The position numbers and the translations under genes were made by a program. Under the pieces are notes generated by a model. It did no database searches. It was not told the origin of the DNA and worked only from the letters and a program-made list of their open reading frames with translations. DNA of 64,000 nucleotides, taken from Toxotes chatareus (taxonomy: Eukaryota; Chordata; Actinopteri; Toxotidae). Below are positions 13,481 through 28,061 of this stretch, piece after piece. Where the stretch lies: positions 12,135,517-12,199,516 of the forward strand of contig CM028891.1 in assembly GCA_016801885.1 (NCBI GenBank). Direction: 5' to 3'. Positions within the stretch are counted from its first letter, which is position 1; the number at the start of each line of letters is the position of its first letter.

Positions 13481-16400
13481 CGCTACTGGCGAGAGAGGCA
13501 GATAAAAGAAGAACATACTGAAACACTGTGCGACCTATTCCACTTACTCACTAATCTGGGCCACAATGGAGCTTTGAAAAACGCAATTTAAAAATCTGAT
13601 GAAATATTGCACAACTTTCACTCCACTGTGTCTTGCACACATCCACCCAAACACTTTAATCTTAGGAGTTAGGAGTTTTAAGAGCTGAACAGTTTAACAC
13701 GGACAGCTAGAATGTGTAACATGTCACCGACAAATACAGACCTCCTCATCATCCCATTGCTCCACAGTACTGAAAGTGGTCATGAACTCTGTGTGGTTCC
13801 TTTAAGTGCTTATTTCGTCCATTATATGACTGACAGGATTGTGCTTGGATTTTGTGTAACCAAGCATATTATGCTTCCTGGTTGCATTTCGGCCCACCTG
13901 CCTAAACGTAATTTGGGCTCTCCGCTGATGTACTACACCACACACTTTCATTATTTAGCTGCATAAATGCAAATCAAAGTACTGGCGCTCTGAGGCAGGG
14001 TTTGTAGAGGACAGGGTAAATTGAGGTGAAGAGGAAGAGGTGAGCCATTCTTCCAGTGTCCTTCTCTAAACCCTATTACCCAGGAAGAAAACGAACACAA
14101 CTGATACATTAAAAAGGGCTGAAAAAAACCATGCCTATCTCTAATACAGTCTTTTCCCTCCAACAAAGAGAATGAAATAAGGTCTTTGTCAGCAGTTAGG
14201 GCATCTGCCTTCTTTCCCTCCTGTTCGCCTTGAGATAAAAGAATCAGCAAAGTCGCATAATGATTGTTAATGGGATCTTTATTAACCAAATTATTGTCTC
14301 GCTGATAATTGCTTTCTCAATGTCATGTAACTGTGTTTTACACTGCTGTTGAATTAATGTTGGGCATTAATGGGGCTGATTGGCCAACATCAGCGTGGCA
14401 CTCCATCACCTCTTTGATTGGGATAATCATATAGATTTTGCTAGACTGAGTTTTGCTTTAAACATCCCACACAGTGCATCTCAGACCTGGGACTGAGGAT
14501 AATTCTCTTGCACCGGGAAGCTTTACACAGCAGCACAAAAGCAGTCTATCCAAGGTGTGATCTAATGAGAATTCAATTTCGTATGTGTGCGCGTGCAATT
14601 GTTTATTTGTGTGTGCATTTGCGTGTGTGTGTGTGTTTCTGTGCATTAGCAAGCACAAGCATCCATCTAAAATACCACTGTGTTGCAAAGACAGAGACAA
14701 GCTTTGCTTCTTTTTAATTAGTGGCCCAGCGGACTTAACCCCACCTCATCATTCTGCCTGAACTAAGGCCCTACGATTAATTGACTCCTCTGACTTGTCA
14801 TGGAACTTCATTTCCTCAGGACACACTGAGTGTGCCTCTGAGTTCACAACACATTTTGCTTGCACAAATATTGAGTCTTCAGTAATGACATATGGTGAAG
14901 TCCTACGGGGCTTTGATGTTCCACTTTTCTATCTATCTTCCTCATAGCCGTGAGATGTGCTCATCTGTCTTCGGCTGACTACAAGCTTAACAATTTATCA
15001 CTAAATGTACCTTTTTCCCCATTTTTATGCCTATTTCTCCTTTCCAACTCGTTACAGGTTTAATTGTTCCTTCGAACTGCCAGCAAGTTACATGTTGCCC
15101 TCAGCTGGCAACTCTATTACTGTTTCCATCCAACTGTCAAGAGAATCTGAATTGCACTTTTTGAAATGTCAGAAAAATAAAATGTAAATTAGGTGCATTT
15201 TCATTAGCTGGGTTGAAGGGAATAAATAGTCTTTCAGAATATGAAACTTGCAAAGACAGAAAATAGATCCAGAAGAAAAATGGAACCAGTCTTAATGCTA
15301 CGTCACTGCGTGAAAATTTTGACTCTTAATCAATTACTTCTTTCCTGAAAGCAAACATAACTGTCCTCAGCGTCAAAGCCCTCATCACACTCTCCCATTT
15401 CCATTCAGCCCCTCTAAATAATCGATCATAATGCAGTGTTTGGAATCCTATAAAATTACAACAAAACTCAAAAACTGCACTTAATTTGACCGGAAATAAG
15501 AGCGGCTTCACCAAAACATGCAAAAAAAGAAAAAAATGTAATAACTTTGCATGCTATGATTAGAAATGCCAGAGATGATGTATGAGGTGCACCTGAGATG
15601 GGAAGGTACCATGGGATGCAGAAAGCAAGCTGTGGCAAATAGGTATACTCCTGCCTTGGGCTACACTTATATCTATATATATATAGACTTGGGTACTTAC
15701 AATTCCCTGGCAAGGAGTAATGGTTTTCAGTCTGCCAAGGAACGTGGACCTCAAAACTCACGAGAATTCTCAATGAAAGTAAAAAGCTAAAGAACAGTAT
15801 AAGGTTTCGTCCATATGGGTATTGCTGGATAAACATTTTCATCTTAAAGCTATGGTAGATGAATAAAAAACTTCTCTGGAGCTTTTTGGAGTAAGCTTTG
15901 CCCAATTAGCTTATCTCTTTTGGCCTTTTCTCTCCAAAAGCTTATGGGCTTCTGGGCTTACTGTGACCTGTAGCAATGATCCAGACGACAGATTGTCAAT
16001 AAAAATACGTGTAGAAGCAAATTACAAAGCTGTGTAAATTCTGAAAACTTGTGTGAGAACATTACCTAGAGCTACTGTACAAGCTTAAAGAATAAGGCTA
16101 ACAATATAAAGTATTTTTCCTACTGTCAACAAATCCCATGAAAAGACCAAAAGCGGCTTATGAATACAAACTTTCATTTAAAAAAGAAAAATGTCAGGGC
16201 TTTTTTTCAGCTGTGGATTTGGTGCGCAAGCAAGTATTTACAGCAACAGAAGGGAACATGTGGGACGAACGGGAAATAAACTACAGATAATGCTTGCCCA
16301 GTGCAATCATGTGGATATGACGGATATGTTTTCAATACTATGCCACAGAGGAGTAAGCATTATAAAGCTTTGACTTCACAGGCAATACTTGTTAGAAGGA

Positions 16401-19400
16401 TCAATTCATTGTTGGTTATGTCGTTTTCATGGTTTTGTTGACAGTAACGAAAATATTAAATATCCCCGGGCTTATTCTTCAAGGTCCAAGTGTGCTGTAT
16501 TTGCCGTTCCTCCACCAACACTCTGTACACCAAAGGGGGTATAGTCTAATAAATTACGCTGTAAACCAATAATGGCTTAGGGCTTTAATTCCGGCTAAAT
16601 GGTGACCAAAATACCAGCAATACATTTGTTTCTTCAGGTATTGGCAGCTGCACCCTGTTATAAATGTCTCAGCAGAGTTGTAGGCCGAGTGCAACTGAGG
16701 AATTAGTTACCTCTATTTAAGGTCTGCTGCCTATGCTCCCCCATTAAGCTTACACCCACAGATTTATAGGGGGAAGGAAGTACGTATGGCTGATGTGGTG
16801 CAATCTTGATGCTGCAACGCTAAAACTGGAGCAGTGCCCTGTGAACTCAGCAGGAGTGCAGCATTTATATTGAACCTCATCAGTTATACCTGGATACACA
16901 CACAACTGCTGCTCACCTACTGAGCATCATCTCCCTGGGATGATAATCTTTTCCTATAAACTCACTGGAATGAGGATCTCTTTGTAGAACATAACCAGCA
17001 GACAGTCAGTACATCGGCAGCTCCTGGGGTCTGATCTCAGGATGCAACTAAATATGATGCAATAACCTTATTGACCCACACGTTTTATATAAGAAGCACA
17101 ATTTCTGTACGTTTTGTATTGAACCGTCAAACACTGTCACATTTGCTTGCACAGAGATATAGTTGATAGGCTTTTGCAGATCAGTTCTTCTTATAACAGA
17201 AAAACTTGGTGGTCATTTTATTTTTCCTCACTTTATAAGATTTATGCTGAGTATTTTTAACATTACTAGTAACTATGAGCATAAGTTGCTCCGCAAACTC
17301 TGCCATGATTTACAACATCTCTTCATGTTTTTATGTCTCCTGACTCAATGTTAATGTGACCCCTGAGTTCTTTTGTTTACAAAGTGGACAGTTCTTGGTC
17401 TTGTACTAAGCTCTTGGATTACAGCATGGACAATTCATCAAATATATTTTGGGGAATTTAAAGGTCAAACTCTGGACTGTTTATGTTTTTGGATACGGCG
17501 ACAGATATAAAAGAATTTCCCTTGATAAATCTTTCAACAGTGAAACAGTACTGCACACTCCAGAGGAAACATTTGAAGTGAGTGAACCAAGTGTAGAACA
17601 GCCAGGAATATATTGCCATTGATTGATATTTGAGCCTCATCACCAGTTGTGCTCATTCATCCAGATGCTAATATGACAAGACATCTCAGCTCCAAACCAC
17701 ATGGAAAAACAGAATTGCGTGTTTGGACTGCATTCTCTTGTATCGTTACGCATATGGTGTGAGTTCTCCCTGGAGACACGAAAAGAAAGACTATTCTGCT
17801 TGTCCTGAACGTCACCTAGAGCTGCACTTTTAAAGGGCTTTTAGTCTAATTCGTTTTCCCACCTCCACAACTACTACTTCTCAAATTAATGGGCCCCTAA
17901 ACGTCTATCAGCTGAACACATTTAGCAGTGCTTTACTGTGCCTCAATCACTGCCAGTGCTTTCAAGCTTTATAATTTTGCTGCTTTGCATTAGTTAGAAA
18001 CATTCGCTCTGTGCATTAACTGCATTACAATTTTACCCAGAGCACAGAAGCCCCGCAAAAGAAAAAAAAGAAGAAAAAAAAAAAAAGAAAACTGGCTAAG
18101 GACAGAAGCACTTACACAAACTTTATGATTATGTCTTTATCCCATTTCACACTTGCTCGGATTAGCAATGAGGAACTGATGTCAATCACTGCCGCTCCAT
18201 GCAGCATGGCAAATGTGTCAGTTCACCACCAGTTATAACCCAAGAAAAGGAGAGCGTGTGAAGGTTTCCTACTGGTACAAAGAGGTCCAGGTTCTCTGCA
18301 ACTGAATAATCCTGTTTATTAAAAGCACTGCCAGAGGTTCTTTGGATTTGCGGCGCAAGGGAACCAGCTCCAGGCACGTGAATGGTCTTGTTAAGCATAA
18401 ATGAAATAGGACATCACAGCATGCTATGCCTCATAGCTTTCAAATCGAGTTTCAACAGATCAACTGGTGAAGTCTAGTTCTTTTAGTCTGTGGGATTTTT
18501 GCTCATTGGTCTCAAATGCGCAGCTGTCGTTACCACGCCACTTTCAAACCTCAGCAATTTAGCTTCGCAAACAGCTGGGTGAGAACAAAGTGTCGGAAAG
18601 TACAAAAGCTGTTTGAGTCCAGCTGGCTCTTCAAACGTTATCTGAAGGAGCCGAAGCTTTCACCTTCCAGATAAATAAAGACTCAACTTAGGTCAAACCA
18701 AACACGTTTGGGAAATAATTAAAGCACTCATGGAGCTATAGGCAGCCTCGTGGGTAAATCCAATCCAGCTAGCACACGGGGAGAGTGTGCGACTGGCTGT
18801 CGTCAAGGCTGACACACGCATTGTGTATCCTTTTGTTAAAGCTGTCATGTGAGGATGTCGCAGATCAGCTCCTGCTTGTTTATGCCAGCATCAAGCAACG
18901 AGCGCCCGGATGAACGTGATACAGCTGGTCTGGGATCGCTGACACAAACGCACACACGCATAAATAAATACAGCTGCTTCCTAGGCTACTTCCTCTCAAG
19001 CACACATGTACATGTATGCTCATATGGAGAGATAACACACCTGCAGTATCATATTGCCCACAACAGGGATAGGGACAATCAAATACCCATGTTTAAACAA
19101 AGAAACGCACAAAGTGTTTGATAGTCCAGGAAAAGGCCCAAGAGTCTCAGTGTCCCAAAGACCAAACTAGGCCAGGAACATTCTCTCTGTGTCTCTGCTC
19201 TCTCTCTGTCTATCTCTGGCTGGTGAGGTGGCTTTTGACATTGAGGACAGAGATCAAGGAGCCTTTGCCAGGCCGGGAAAGGATACAAAACAGCAGCCAT
19301 GACAACCAAAAAGCCCTTCACTCCCTTTCAACCCAGCTCCCATTCAGCCACCAGTCTGCCAAGATCCAGGACAGGAGCAGAGGGGAAAAGTAATTGACCC

Positions 19401-21096
19401 CTGATTAGATTGATTAAACCATACTGAATATGATAAATTGAAAACATTAGAATAAGACACACAAGACAGAATCATTCACTTGCGACACCCTGGAGTCATG
19501 ATACTTCTTCATTGTTCCCTGGGTGAAGTTAAAACTGCATCAAATAGATGGAGAAGTCAATGTTAATTTACAGAAGGACCAATAAAACAGTCCTCGTGGC
19601 TGCACTCATATTCATCATTCATCGAGTTTGACTTTTCCACAAGCACATGCTTTGATATCTGCTCAAGGCTGCATCAAGAGGCAAGGCCAAATCTAAACTG
19701 AGTGTGCAGCCCCCATTTGATGCCAGACTGAACAGGTTTATTTTGAACTCACACACCAAAAAAAAAAAAATATATATGCAAACATTCAGATGATGTCTCC
19801 AGCTTTCAGAATCCTCACAAGATCCAAGTGTAAAGTCCTCTTCAAAATCAAAGTTTAAGCATCCGTGTTACAGTCTTTAGAGCTCAGCTCAAGCTGCAGC
19901 CAAGTGTAATTGTCTGGCTGCTTTTGTTTTGCGGTGTTAGCCATTTTATATGTAATTAGCTGTCAGGGATAGTGAAAAGGGGCTAATTCCCTTTCTATTT
20001 TTTGCCTCCCTGAGTGGAGGGCTATGCTCAAGTCTGACACTGACAATAATTAAAACTCTGCCTCAATGACTCTCATGTGCAGTGTTACATTTGTGTTCAC
20101 CCGTGTAATGCGTAATATGGTCAGGCATCGCCCGCCCCCCCAAACATTTCTCTGAGTAATTTGTTCCCCCTCAAGGGTTTGACCGCTTGACAATGCCGGG
20201 CCATGATACTTAACAATGCTATCACTCACAAGTCTAGTTAAGAAGTATCTGAACTGGAGGGCGTTCAAAGTCAGCAAAACATGAGCTCAGATCATACAGT
20301 CGGTATCAGAGGAACTTCATAATTCACAGCGACACAATTTTCAACTTTGGCAGATTACGATGTTCAGGGATTCAACAGTCCTCCAAAACATCTCATGTTT
20401 TTCATATCTTGTTTTCTCCTAATTACCCAAAACCTAATTATTTTATGCACTGCATTTTAACATTAAAGGTTTGTTTAATTTTGAAACTCCGAGGGTACGC
20501 CGCGAGATGCACGCCAGTGTGAGCCTCAGTGCTCTTCCATTAAAATTAAAACCTGTCGCAAAATCTTTGGCCTTCGTCACAGTGTGAAGTCGTTTCCCAG
20601 TTTCTCTACATTCAGTTGTCTGTGGATGAACCTTACAGCTTTTAACTGATCCCCACTAATTTAATTCCACTGTTAGCAACACTCAGGCTAATGGTAGGCT
20701 AATGTTGATCACAGAGCTGTAGATAGTGCATATTGGTTTGTTTGGTGTGCGTTTGGTTGGTTAGTTTGTGTTTTTTATCCTATCACAGACACTGACTCAC
20801 TGATGGGAAGCTACATTGCACACTGCATCTTGAAAATCAAGGAACTTCAGCAGTGCTGCCCTGACATGCACAAACCTTGCTAATTCAATTTGAAATTGTG
20901 ATTAGCCTTTAACTGCAGTTATTTATAAAAAAAATAATGAACAAACATGGTGATCAGATCTGAAATGAATTTTCTCTCCAGCCATGGCATGAATCTAATT
21001 ATAGTACACAGAATTATGCATCTGGGAACCAACAGCTGTTATTGTAATCATTATCTTTATCACTGCCATCAACACTTCATCATTATGGTCACGATG

Positions 21097-21116
21097 ATGA
21101 TGATGATCATCATCAT
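21097..21116. repeat. 20-bp perfect palindrome in GAT/CAT repeat
   Basis: A short GAT repeat runs directly into its reverse complement CAT repeat, giving a perfect palindrome centred on GATC. Confidence 0.9.
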
Positions 21117-22390
21117 GTGTACAGCAAGAAAAGAAATCAATACCCATATACTTTTATCCAAAGGAAGAGACCCTGTTAGAATACCAGACCACTGCAACGC
21201 CCATTATGCCATGACGATACTCACATAGTGAACTGCAATCACTTAATACTATTAGCGCTGTACCGTTGTCATGGTAACCCTTAAAATAAAGTACACATTT
21301 CATCAAGATGTCCCGCATTTGCAAGCGAGGTGCACAGATGTTTGCACTCGTGAAGCGCTGTGAGTAAAATTCAGCACTCATATAGCTTTTTTCCCCTCGA
21401 TCTCAAAGCTACAGCATACAATGTAAATTTCACCACCGCTGCATATGTGAGTGCATTTGTAATGAACATAATTAGAATCAGTTAGCTGCTAACGGTAAGG
21501 TAAAGAGTCAAACAGTCAAAGTAAATGGAAAACACAGCATAATTACTGTGTATATTTATGGTTTCTTTCTTTTAAGTGATCAGTGTGCTAGTTTTGTCTT
21601 TACAAAAAGCGTTTCACCTCTTGATCCCTCTGATAATGTCCATAAATCCTTCTCCAGAATGAAAAGAGACACGCCTGCTCTGTTTAGAGAAAATTAAGGT
21701 CCGAGGCTGACAATCAGGCATGTCAGAGTTTTTGGGGGAAACTGTATTGTTTGGCAGCAATTCTCCAGGCAGGTGCAGCAGGCATCTCTTTTTAATTTGC
21801 TACATGCTCAGTATTCAGCTGCATGGATCAAAGGGACACTTAATTTTCCTCCCCTCTCCCCATTATGTGCAGTGAGGAATGAGGCAGACCCTCGCGGGAG
21901 CAGATTTGATTACGGTTTATCATTACTGTCACTCTCCATGGTGACAGAGGGGCTGATCCCAGGTCGCCAAGACGCAGCCAAACAGATTAGTAAGAGGACC
22001 CTTATTTTCTGCTGTAATTTTATGCATCACTTGTACACTGAAGTCTTGTTAGATTTTAATTGTTAAGTGATTGTAAGGCCTATTTCCCAGCAGCCACAGC
22101 TACATTTTACTTTGTTTACTTTGTGCTTAAGCAGTACCGAAAAAAAAAAAAATTAGAAACAATTTAAACATTAGCCTGAAAAATGAAAATAAATGAAAAT
22201 CATAAAAATGTATAACCAGCTATATATTCAGCCTGAATGCTCGCTAAATACATCATTATGGTGCATGCTGATGCCTCTGCTACTCAATGCAGGGGCAAAC
22301 TGTGGGTCTAATTACCTCCTATCCAGTTTGCAGTTGTATGTGTTTCCCATCTCTTGGCCTTTCATCGTTGTATATATTCTACATACATGT

Positions 22391-22460
22391 TTGCACTGGA
22401 GAAGCATTTCATCTCATTGTACATGTAAAAACGTATAGTGGCAATAAAAAGGCATTCTCT
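22391..22460 (+). mobile_element. Retroposon 3'-tail-like sequence
   Basis: Contains GCATTTCATCTCATTGTAC followed by a spacer and GGCAATAAAAAGGCATTCT. This matches the common fish tail pattern of CATTTCATTGTAC...ATGACAATAAAGGCATTCT. The body was not recognised. Confidence 0.45.
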
Positions 22461-24411
22461 CTAGTGCAGCTCTCACTTTAAACCGACCTCACCTCCCTCA
22501 CAATTGTGAATATTTCCTAACTACACACTACAACAGTATTCATTTCCAATTAGAGACACTATACTTTCATCCCTCAAGTGAAACTGGTAATTTTTTTATC
22601 CGATTTGCTTCCCTCTCTAACTTTTTTTCCCCCCCTTTCTCTCCTTGTGTGATATTTTCCTGTGTCTACATTAGCATAAGTGCAGCAGTGATCTGCTTCA
22701 GGTTGACGGTTTTTAATGGGGCGGCATTTCCATTTCACAGAGGACACATGTGGTGGTGGGATGTCGAGGAGGGCCGGGAGGGTTGTGGGGAGGGGGGGGG
22801 AGCAGTACAAAGAGAATGGTAGAGACACTCTGCAACGAGTCCTGTCACCTTTAATAATGCAGCAAGGATGGGGAAGGAGCAGTCATCTTCATCCCTAAAC
22901 GGCATGCGTAAGTTGTATGCCCCTGGATGCCAAGGAGCCTAATTATAAGAGAAAGCCTCCTCTCCTGTCTACAGGTAAGTGAGCACCAAATCTGAACCAC
23001 AGGAGAATCTACGAGGTTCCTCTGGTCCCCTCAGAGGCCTCCAGGGAGCACAGGTGACACATACCGTAGGTATGTCACAGAGCCTGGGGGACAGTGGCAT
23101 AGCCCTCATGGCAGGGACTTGTCATGGATGTCAGAAGGACTTGACCCAGTTGCTGGACTGAGTGCTGGCAGCTGTCTCGTCAGCGGAGCATCTGTCAGTA
23201 CTGGCTTGCTGCGAAGTCACTATGCACAACAAATGCTCAGGAAAAGGTGTAAAACTCAAGGACAGAAGTCTCACCTAAACCTCAAATCTTCTGTTAATGT
23301 GCAAGCGTCTGCTGTGAGTGCTCGTACGTACTGTGTGCGAAACTTCTAAAAGGTTAGAAGCAATGAGGAAAAATAAGCCAGAGAATTGATTAACACTCAA
23401 AAAGGCCTTAAAAATACAGCAGCATCACGTAACTCAGCACTGGACTGACAGTTTCAAACTACCTTCAACGAAAATTAACTGTGAAGAAACAATCTCCATA
23501 TCGCAGACACAACACTCCACTTTTGTTTTTTTAAATCTTCTTACACTCAGAAGCTTTTCACACTTGTATGTTTGAAAACAGTACCGAAACAAATCGATTT
23601 TGACCACTTTCCCAACATCTTCAACAGTTAAACAAAGGTCAGCCTGTCAAGAGGAGACACGTCAGTTGGCTGATGCTGAACAGCACACTCTGATTAACTA
23701 ATCAGGCCTGTTCCATATAGGATTATGCAATTAATATAAAGAAGGAAAGGTCATATCATAGAAAATGTATTTGCATTAATATATCTTCGCATCTTGGCTT
23801 ATCTTAGTTGAAAATTTTCTGAGTAACACCATAATCCCCAGGGCTTTTCTTACAAAATGGACACCATCATCAGACTCTACTGTACAGTATTTTAGCACAC
23901 AATATACAAAACATGTTAATACATTTTGTATGGCATTGATAGCACCTTTACACTGAGGAAGTATGCTGTAAATCCGCAATTTGTATGGGAATGAATTTTA
24001 TGACAATGAATAGAATATAGAGCTGTATTCTCTCCTCTATTATTTAGCCCTGACTTCTGCTACAGTGATAATAGCAAATACACAGTAGATATGTCTACTG
24101 TATACAGCCACTATTGTCTTTATGCATAAGTAGTTGACATTAATTAGCAAAACAAGGTCTGTGACTTCACTGTGCTCTAAATAAAAAGAAATGCAGGAAC
24201 AGCTGATCCATTAATGAGCTGTCACACCAAAATAATCTGCAGGGAAACACCTTAATCATATTTTCTCTGACATAACAATACCGTCGCTTTACTCGAACCT
24301 GTAGCTGCAACCGTCCGGTTTGTTGTGTTAAAGCACACACGCTGTTGTTAAAGTGTTTTTTTGAGCATCCAGTCATGGCAGTTTTTTCACTGAAGTTTAG
24401 CAAAGCATATC

Positions 24412-24442
<31 letters not shown>

Positions 24443-24735
24443 AAGATCCTGGTCCTCAGTTGTAATTGGCAGAGTCGAGTCAAAGACAGATACAAAATAC
24501 AAAGTAAAAACACGGTTGTGACAGCTTAAGAGCACTGGCTTCAAAGTGCATGCCCAGATATGAGCACCATTTTTAGATTACATTTGTGGTTTGAGATCAT
24601 TCTGACACAGAATATGGCTTTGTAGCTGCTGTGATGCTTACATCAGCTTCAGATACCGGCTTTATAAAACAGCAGTGTATGATATACCGTAGGCTATTTG
24701 TATTTTGACAGTGCCACCCTCATAGATGTTCTTTT

Positions 24736-24757
24736 AAAAAAAAAAAAAAAAAAAAAA
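24736..24757. repeat. A22 homopolymer
   Basis: A 22-base A run followed by AATAAATAAATGG. No upstream retroposon body was recognised. Confidence 0.95.
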
Positions 24758-25726
24758 GAATAAATAAATGGCCATGGCTAATGTAACTATTGTACCTCCA
24801 ACTCTGGACAGTGTTAGAAGAACTAGATGCACACTATTGTCTTTATGTATAAGAAATACACAACCGGAGATTGTCCATGCCAGATGTACTCTCTTCAGTG
24901 GTGGGGAGCACCTCAATAAGAGCTGGGCTCTGTGTGTTTGTTGATTTATTTGTATAATACACCAGCTAAACCCTGACCTTCCTTTAAACCCCCATTAAGT
25001 AGCATTAAAGTTATATATCTATATATCTATATTTCTTTCTATATGAGTTCACATATGTGGTATGTTTTTTCCCCCACATCTTTACTGAACATACATGATG
25101 CTTACAGTGAGTGACATTTCAACCCAAGATGCCTTTTGTACATAACCATATAACCATTTCCCTGTAATTCAACCTGACATATCTGGTGTCTTTGAAAATG
25201 TTTGTGTCGTGACTTGAATTTAAAATACACTTCTGTGGGTTTGAACTGCGCTTGTCCTCACGCCATGCATTTTAATGATAACCCCTCCGGTGGGTCCAGC
25301 AGGGTTTAAGAGGTTAAATCAGAGAAAACCCAACAGTGAAAAGTCCACTGGCAACAAAACTTACATGCAAAGTTACAGCTCCTATTCTTTTGGACAAGGA
25401 CATGTGCGCTTATGTTGCAAAGGCTTGTGGGAAGGTGAGCGCTGAACATTTGCAAGCAAAGCGGCGAGAGGGACACGTTGAGAGGAGAGCTCAAGTTGTC
25501 TATGCAAATTTAAGCTGCCTGAAAGAGCCGTTGACTAATGAACTGCCAGGTGCCTTTTTGATTGACGTCTGCTCATAAAACATCCTGGGCCAACTTCCAC
25601 CTGTTTCACCTCTACGTCTAAGTCTACGGTTTCAACACGAAAACAAAACCAAAAAAAAAAACCCAAGACAAAATAATTCTTCAGTATTCACAATAATTGC
25701 AATACAGCTGTTTTTCCAAGACTTAC

Positions 25727-25842
25727 CTTATGTGAACTCTGGCATTCTTGCCCCTAACAGTGCACACAGTGTGTGCCTGAAATCCCCAGCAGTGGTACTA
25801 TCTGCTTTTTGCACCTCTTCAGCAAGACAAAATAAGAACCCC
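25727..25842 (-). CDS. Possible third exon of the unrecognised locus
   Basis: Bounded by an acceptor ttccgcag and a strong donor GTAAGT (25721-25726). Read in the phase left by 27093-27140 it gives an open frame (GFLFCLAEEVQKADSTTAG, then DFRHTLCALLGARMPEFT) ending in TAA at 25728-25730, one base before the donor. A different frame of the same block begins GFQ and resembles the start of the GFQTEGNID segment of the candidate exon at 28062-28324, so this could be another diverged copy. A stop right at an exon end is unusual and lowers confidence. Confidence 0.2.
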
Positions 25843-27092
25843 CTGCGGAATCAGTAAATGCTTCCAGTTTCTCTTTGTTTGACCAAGCCTGGACATTTTG
25901 GCACCATCAACATTGTTTCACAATATCAGCCGGCATGCAGCCCTGTGCAGAATTCCAGTTCTCCTATTCATTTTTAGAACAAGTGTGTAATTATGGGAGA
26001 CATGCAGAAGGAAAGTTTCCTCTGGTAAGCTAAAAGGTGCTGAAATACTATATGCAGCAATCGCAAAAGCAGCTTTATATCAGTGTGTGATACAAATAGA
26101 AATACAATACAACTCTTCTGGGAGGGACAAGCCACTCTTTATCTCGTCTAATGTTTTATCTTTTACACCACATATCAGACCAAATGCAAACAATAAAGGT
26201 GAAATAAGGCTGATATTGCACAGCTAAAGTGAGGTAAGATCAAGGCATCAGCCGAGTAAGTACTAGCTGCTATGACAGCCAGATTTACACATAATAAACC
26301 TAATAATAATAAAAAAAAAAAAAATCATTTTGGAAAATTATTTTACAAATTCACATTCAATGTCTCTGACAACCAAGAAACATGCTGTTCAGCACAAAAG
26401 AAAAGGAATAATAAAACAAAAATATTAGGCCCCTGCCAGAAACTCAAATCACCAATAAACTTCACCGTGTTAACAAACTTAAATTCTTAATCTGTCACAA
26501 AACACAATACAGCAATGTGAATGTGACTGCTAGTGAGTCTACTAAAATGAGATTTGCAATTTACAGCTACACTGGCACAAGAGAGGTCACAAACATAGGT
26601 CCAGTGACGGCAGATTAGAAGCACAATGCAAACAATGACTGGCATAAACTGTTTGGAAGTTTACGCCAACTGATGTGCTATCACCAAAGAAAAAAAAAAA
26701 TGCAACACCAGGCTTTCCAGTGCAACAACCCCAATAACCAATACCCTACCACAGAGATACATTCAAAAGCATTTAAGCCTTGAAATGGCAGCGACATAAC
26801 GAATGCAAATGAAAGACAAGAATTTGCACAAAGTGTTCTTTTTGATCTGGTCTAGACAAATCTCATTCATCCAAACGCACTTGGTTATAATAAACACAAT
26901 GCAACAGTGCGAGGGTGACTCACTGCAGAGTGGGTCTGATCATAACAGGTTTTGCAGGTTACAGCGTGACAGCCACAAGCGAGGTCACAGCATCAGCACG
27001 GCGGCCAATTCAGCTCAAAGAATGCAACACAACAGAAGCGAAATAGTAACTGACGTGTGATCAATCAATGCGAAACAATGACTTGTACTTAC

Positions 27093-27140
27093 TGTTTGGG
27101 GGTTTCATTGAGAGCAAAGTGGATCACGCACCAACCCTTC
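27093..27140 (-). CDS. Possible duplicated or degenerate exon downstream of 28062-28324
   Basis: Read on the minus strand this ends at a strong GTAAGT donor (27087-27092). Using the acceptor tttctgcaag it starts in the phase needed by the candidate exon at 28062-28324 and adds KGWCVIHFALNETPK. A longer version starting at 27196 after ttttaagcag begins with ATG but breaks the frame from the upstream exon. The whole block is a diverged copy of the upstream exon region about 970 bp away: 27186-27209 matches 28145-28168 at 20 of 24 positions, and the donors correspond. It may therefore be a decaying duplicate rather than a used exon. Confidence 0.2.
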
Positions 27141-28061
27141 CTTGCAGAAATGCCCATAATGGGCTTTACATAGATGAGGTATGTAGATGTTTTCATCTGC
27201 TTAAAAGCCAATAACATCCTCTCCTGTCAGACATGTTCCCCTGCTCTTTTACTTTGATGCAGCTCTATTGCTCTACTTTGGCCCTCATTGTGCACAAAAT
27301 GTCCTTATTCCTTTGAACTCTGAAAACTTCAAGAGTTCTTTTATTTTGAATCTACTACTTAGAAAAGGGTGCTTCAGAGAAGAGCACCCATTTCTGGCAG
27401 TCTGTGTTAATACAGCTGCTTTCCCACCATCAAATGAAGACACAACCCCATGAAAGGACAAGTGAACTCCTCAACCTCAGCTCAAGAAAATTCACACTGA
27501 TATCTCATCCCAGCTGACTCCACTGGAGTGCGGTTTAATTCCATTAAAGCCAATACAACACGTGTCACATCTAAGATGGCACAGCCTTTCAGTGCAATGA
27601 GGCTTTAACACCACATGCAAACAAGCCAACTGAAGTGAAATTACTATGGAAAATATTATACAACACACCCGGCTTTCCTTTGCAGTCTCCCCAGATGACC
27701 ATTAAACATAAGTGTGTCAAACAGGGTTTGATTCTAAAGTCACAAGCATTTAGTCACAGTGATCAACCGCAAAACAAGATGCGAATATAAATCTAGCATT
27801 TGTGCAAAGCTTCCGTTAATGCCCTGGGCCACATTATCTTACTCATCCAACAGCTTCCGGCTCTGCAGGCACAGGTGACGCCAACTTTATGGGCAGCGTG
27901 AAGGCCCAGGCACGGCGGCCAGACCACCACACTCAGTTCAAGAAAGCACAATTTCACAATATCACATTATCGCAACATGCAACAGCGAAGTAGGTCGGCG
28001 GGTTACAGGCACGGCGGCCCGTACAAAATAAACCGTTGTACAAACAACGACCTTCACTCAC

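Larger units (their letters stand above)
1..25700. other. Gene-free stretch (no exon recognised)
   Basis: On both strands the open frames are short and low in protein-like character. Apart from the repeats and retroposon tails listed separately, the stretch is unremarkable AT-rich DNA. Segments at about 7.59-7.70, 11.32-11.56, 14.27-14.42 and 21.77-21.99 kb are rich in TAAT/ATTA-type sites and could be regulatory, which cannot be tested here. Confidence 0.6.

Noticed and set aside
25336..25578. Plus-strand 80-codon frame near the unexplained island (opens MKSPLATKLTCKV).
   Set aside because: Fairly even composition, but no flanking splice sites that fit, no recognised family, and a length compatible with chance.
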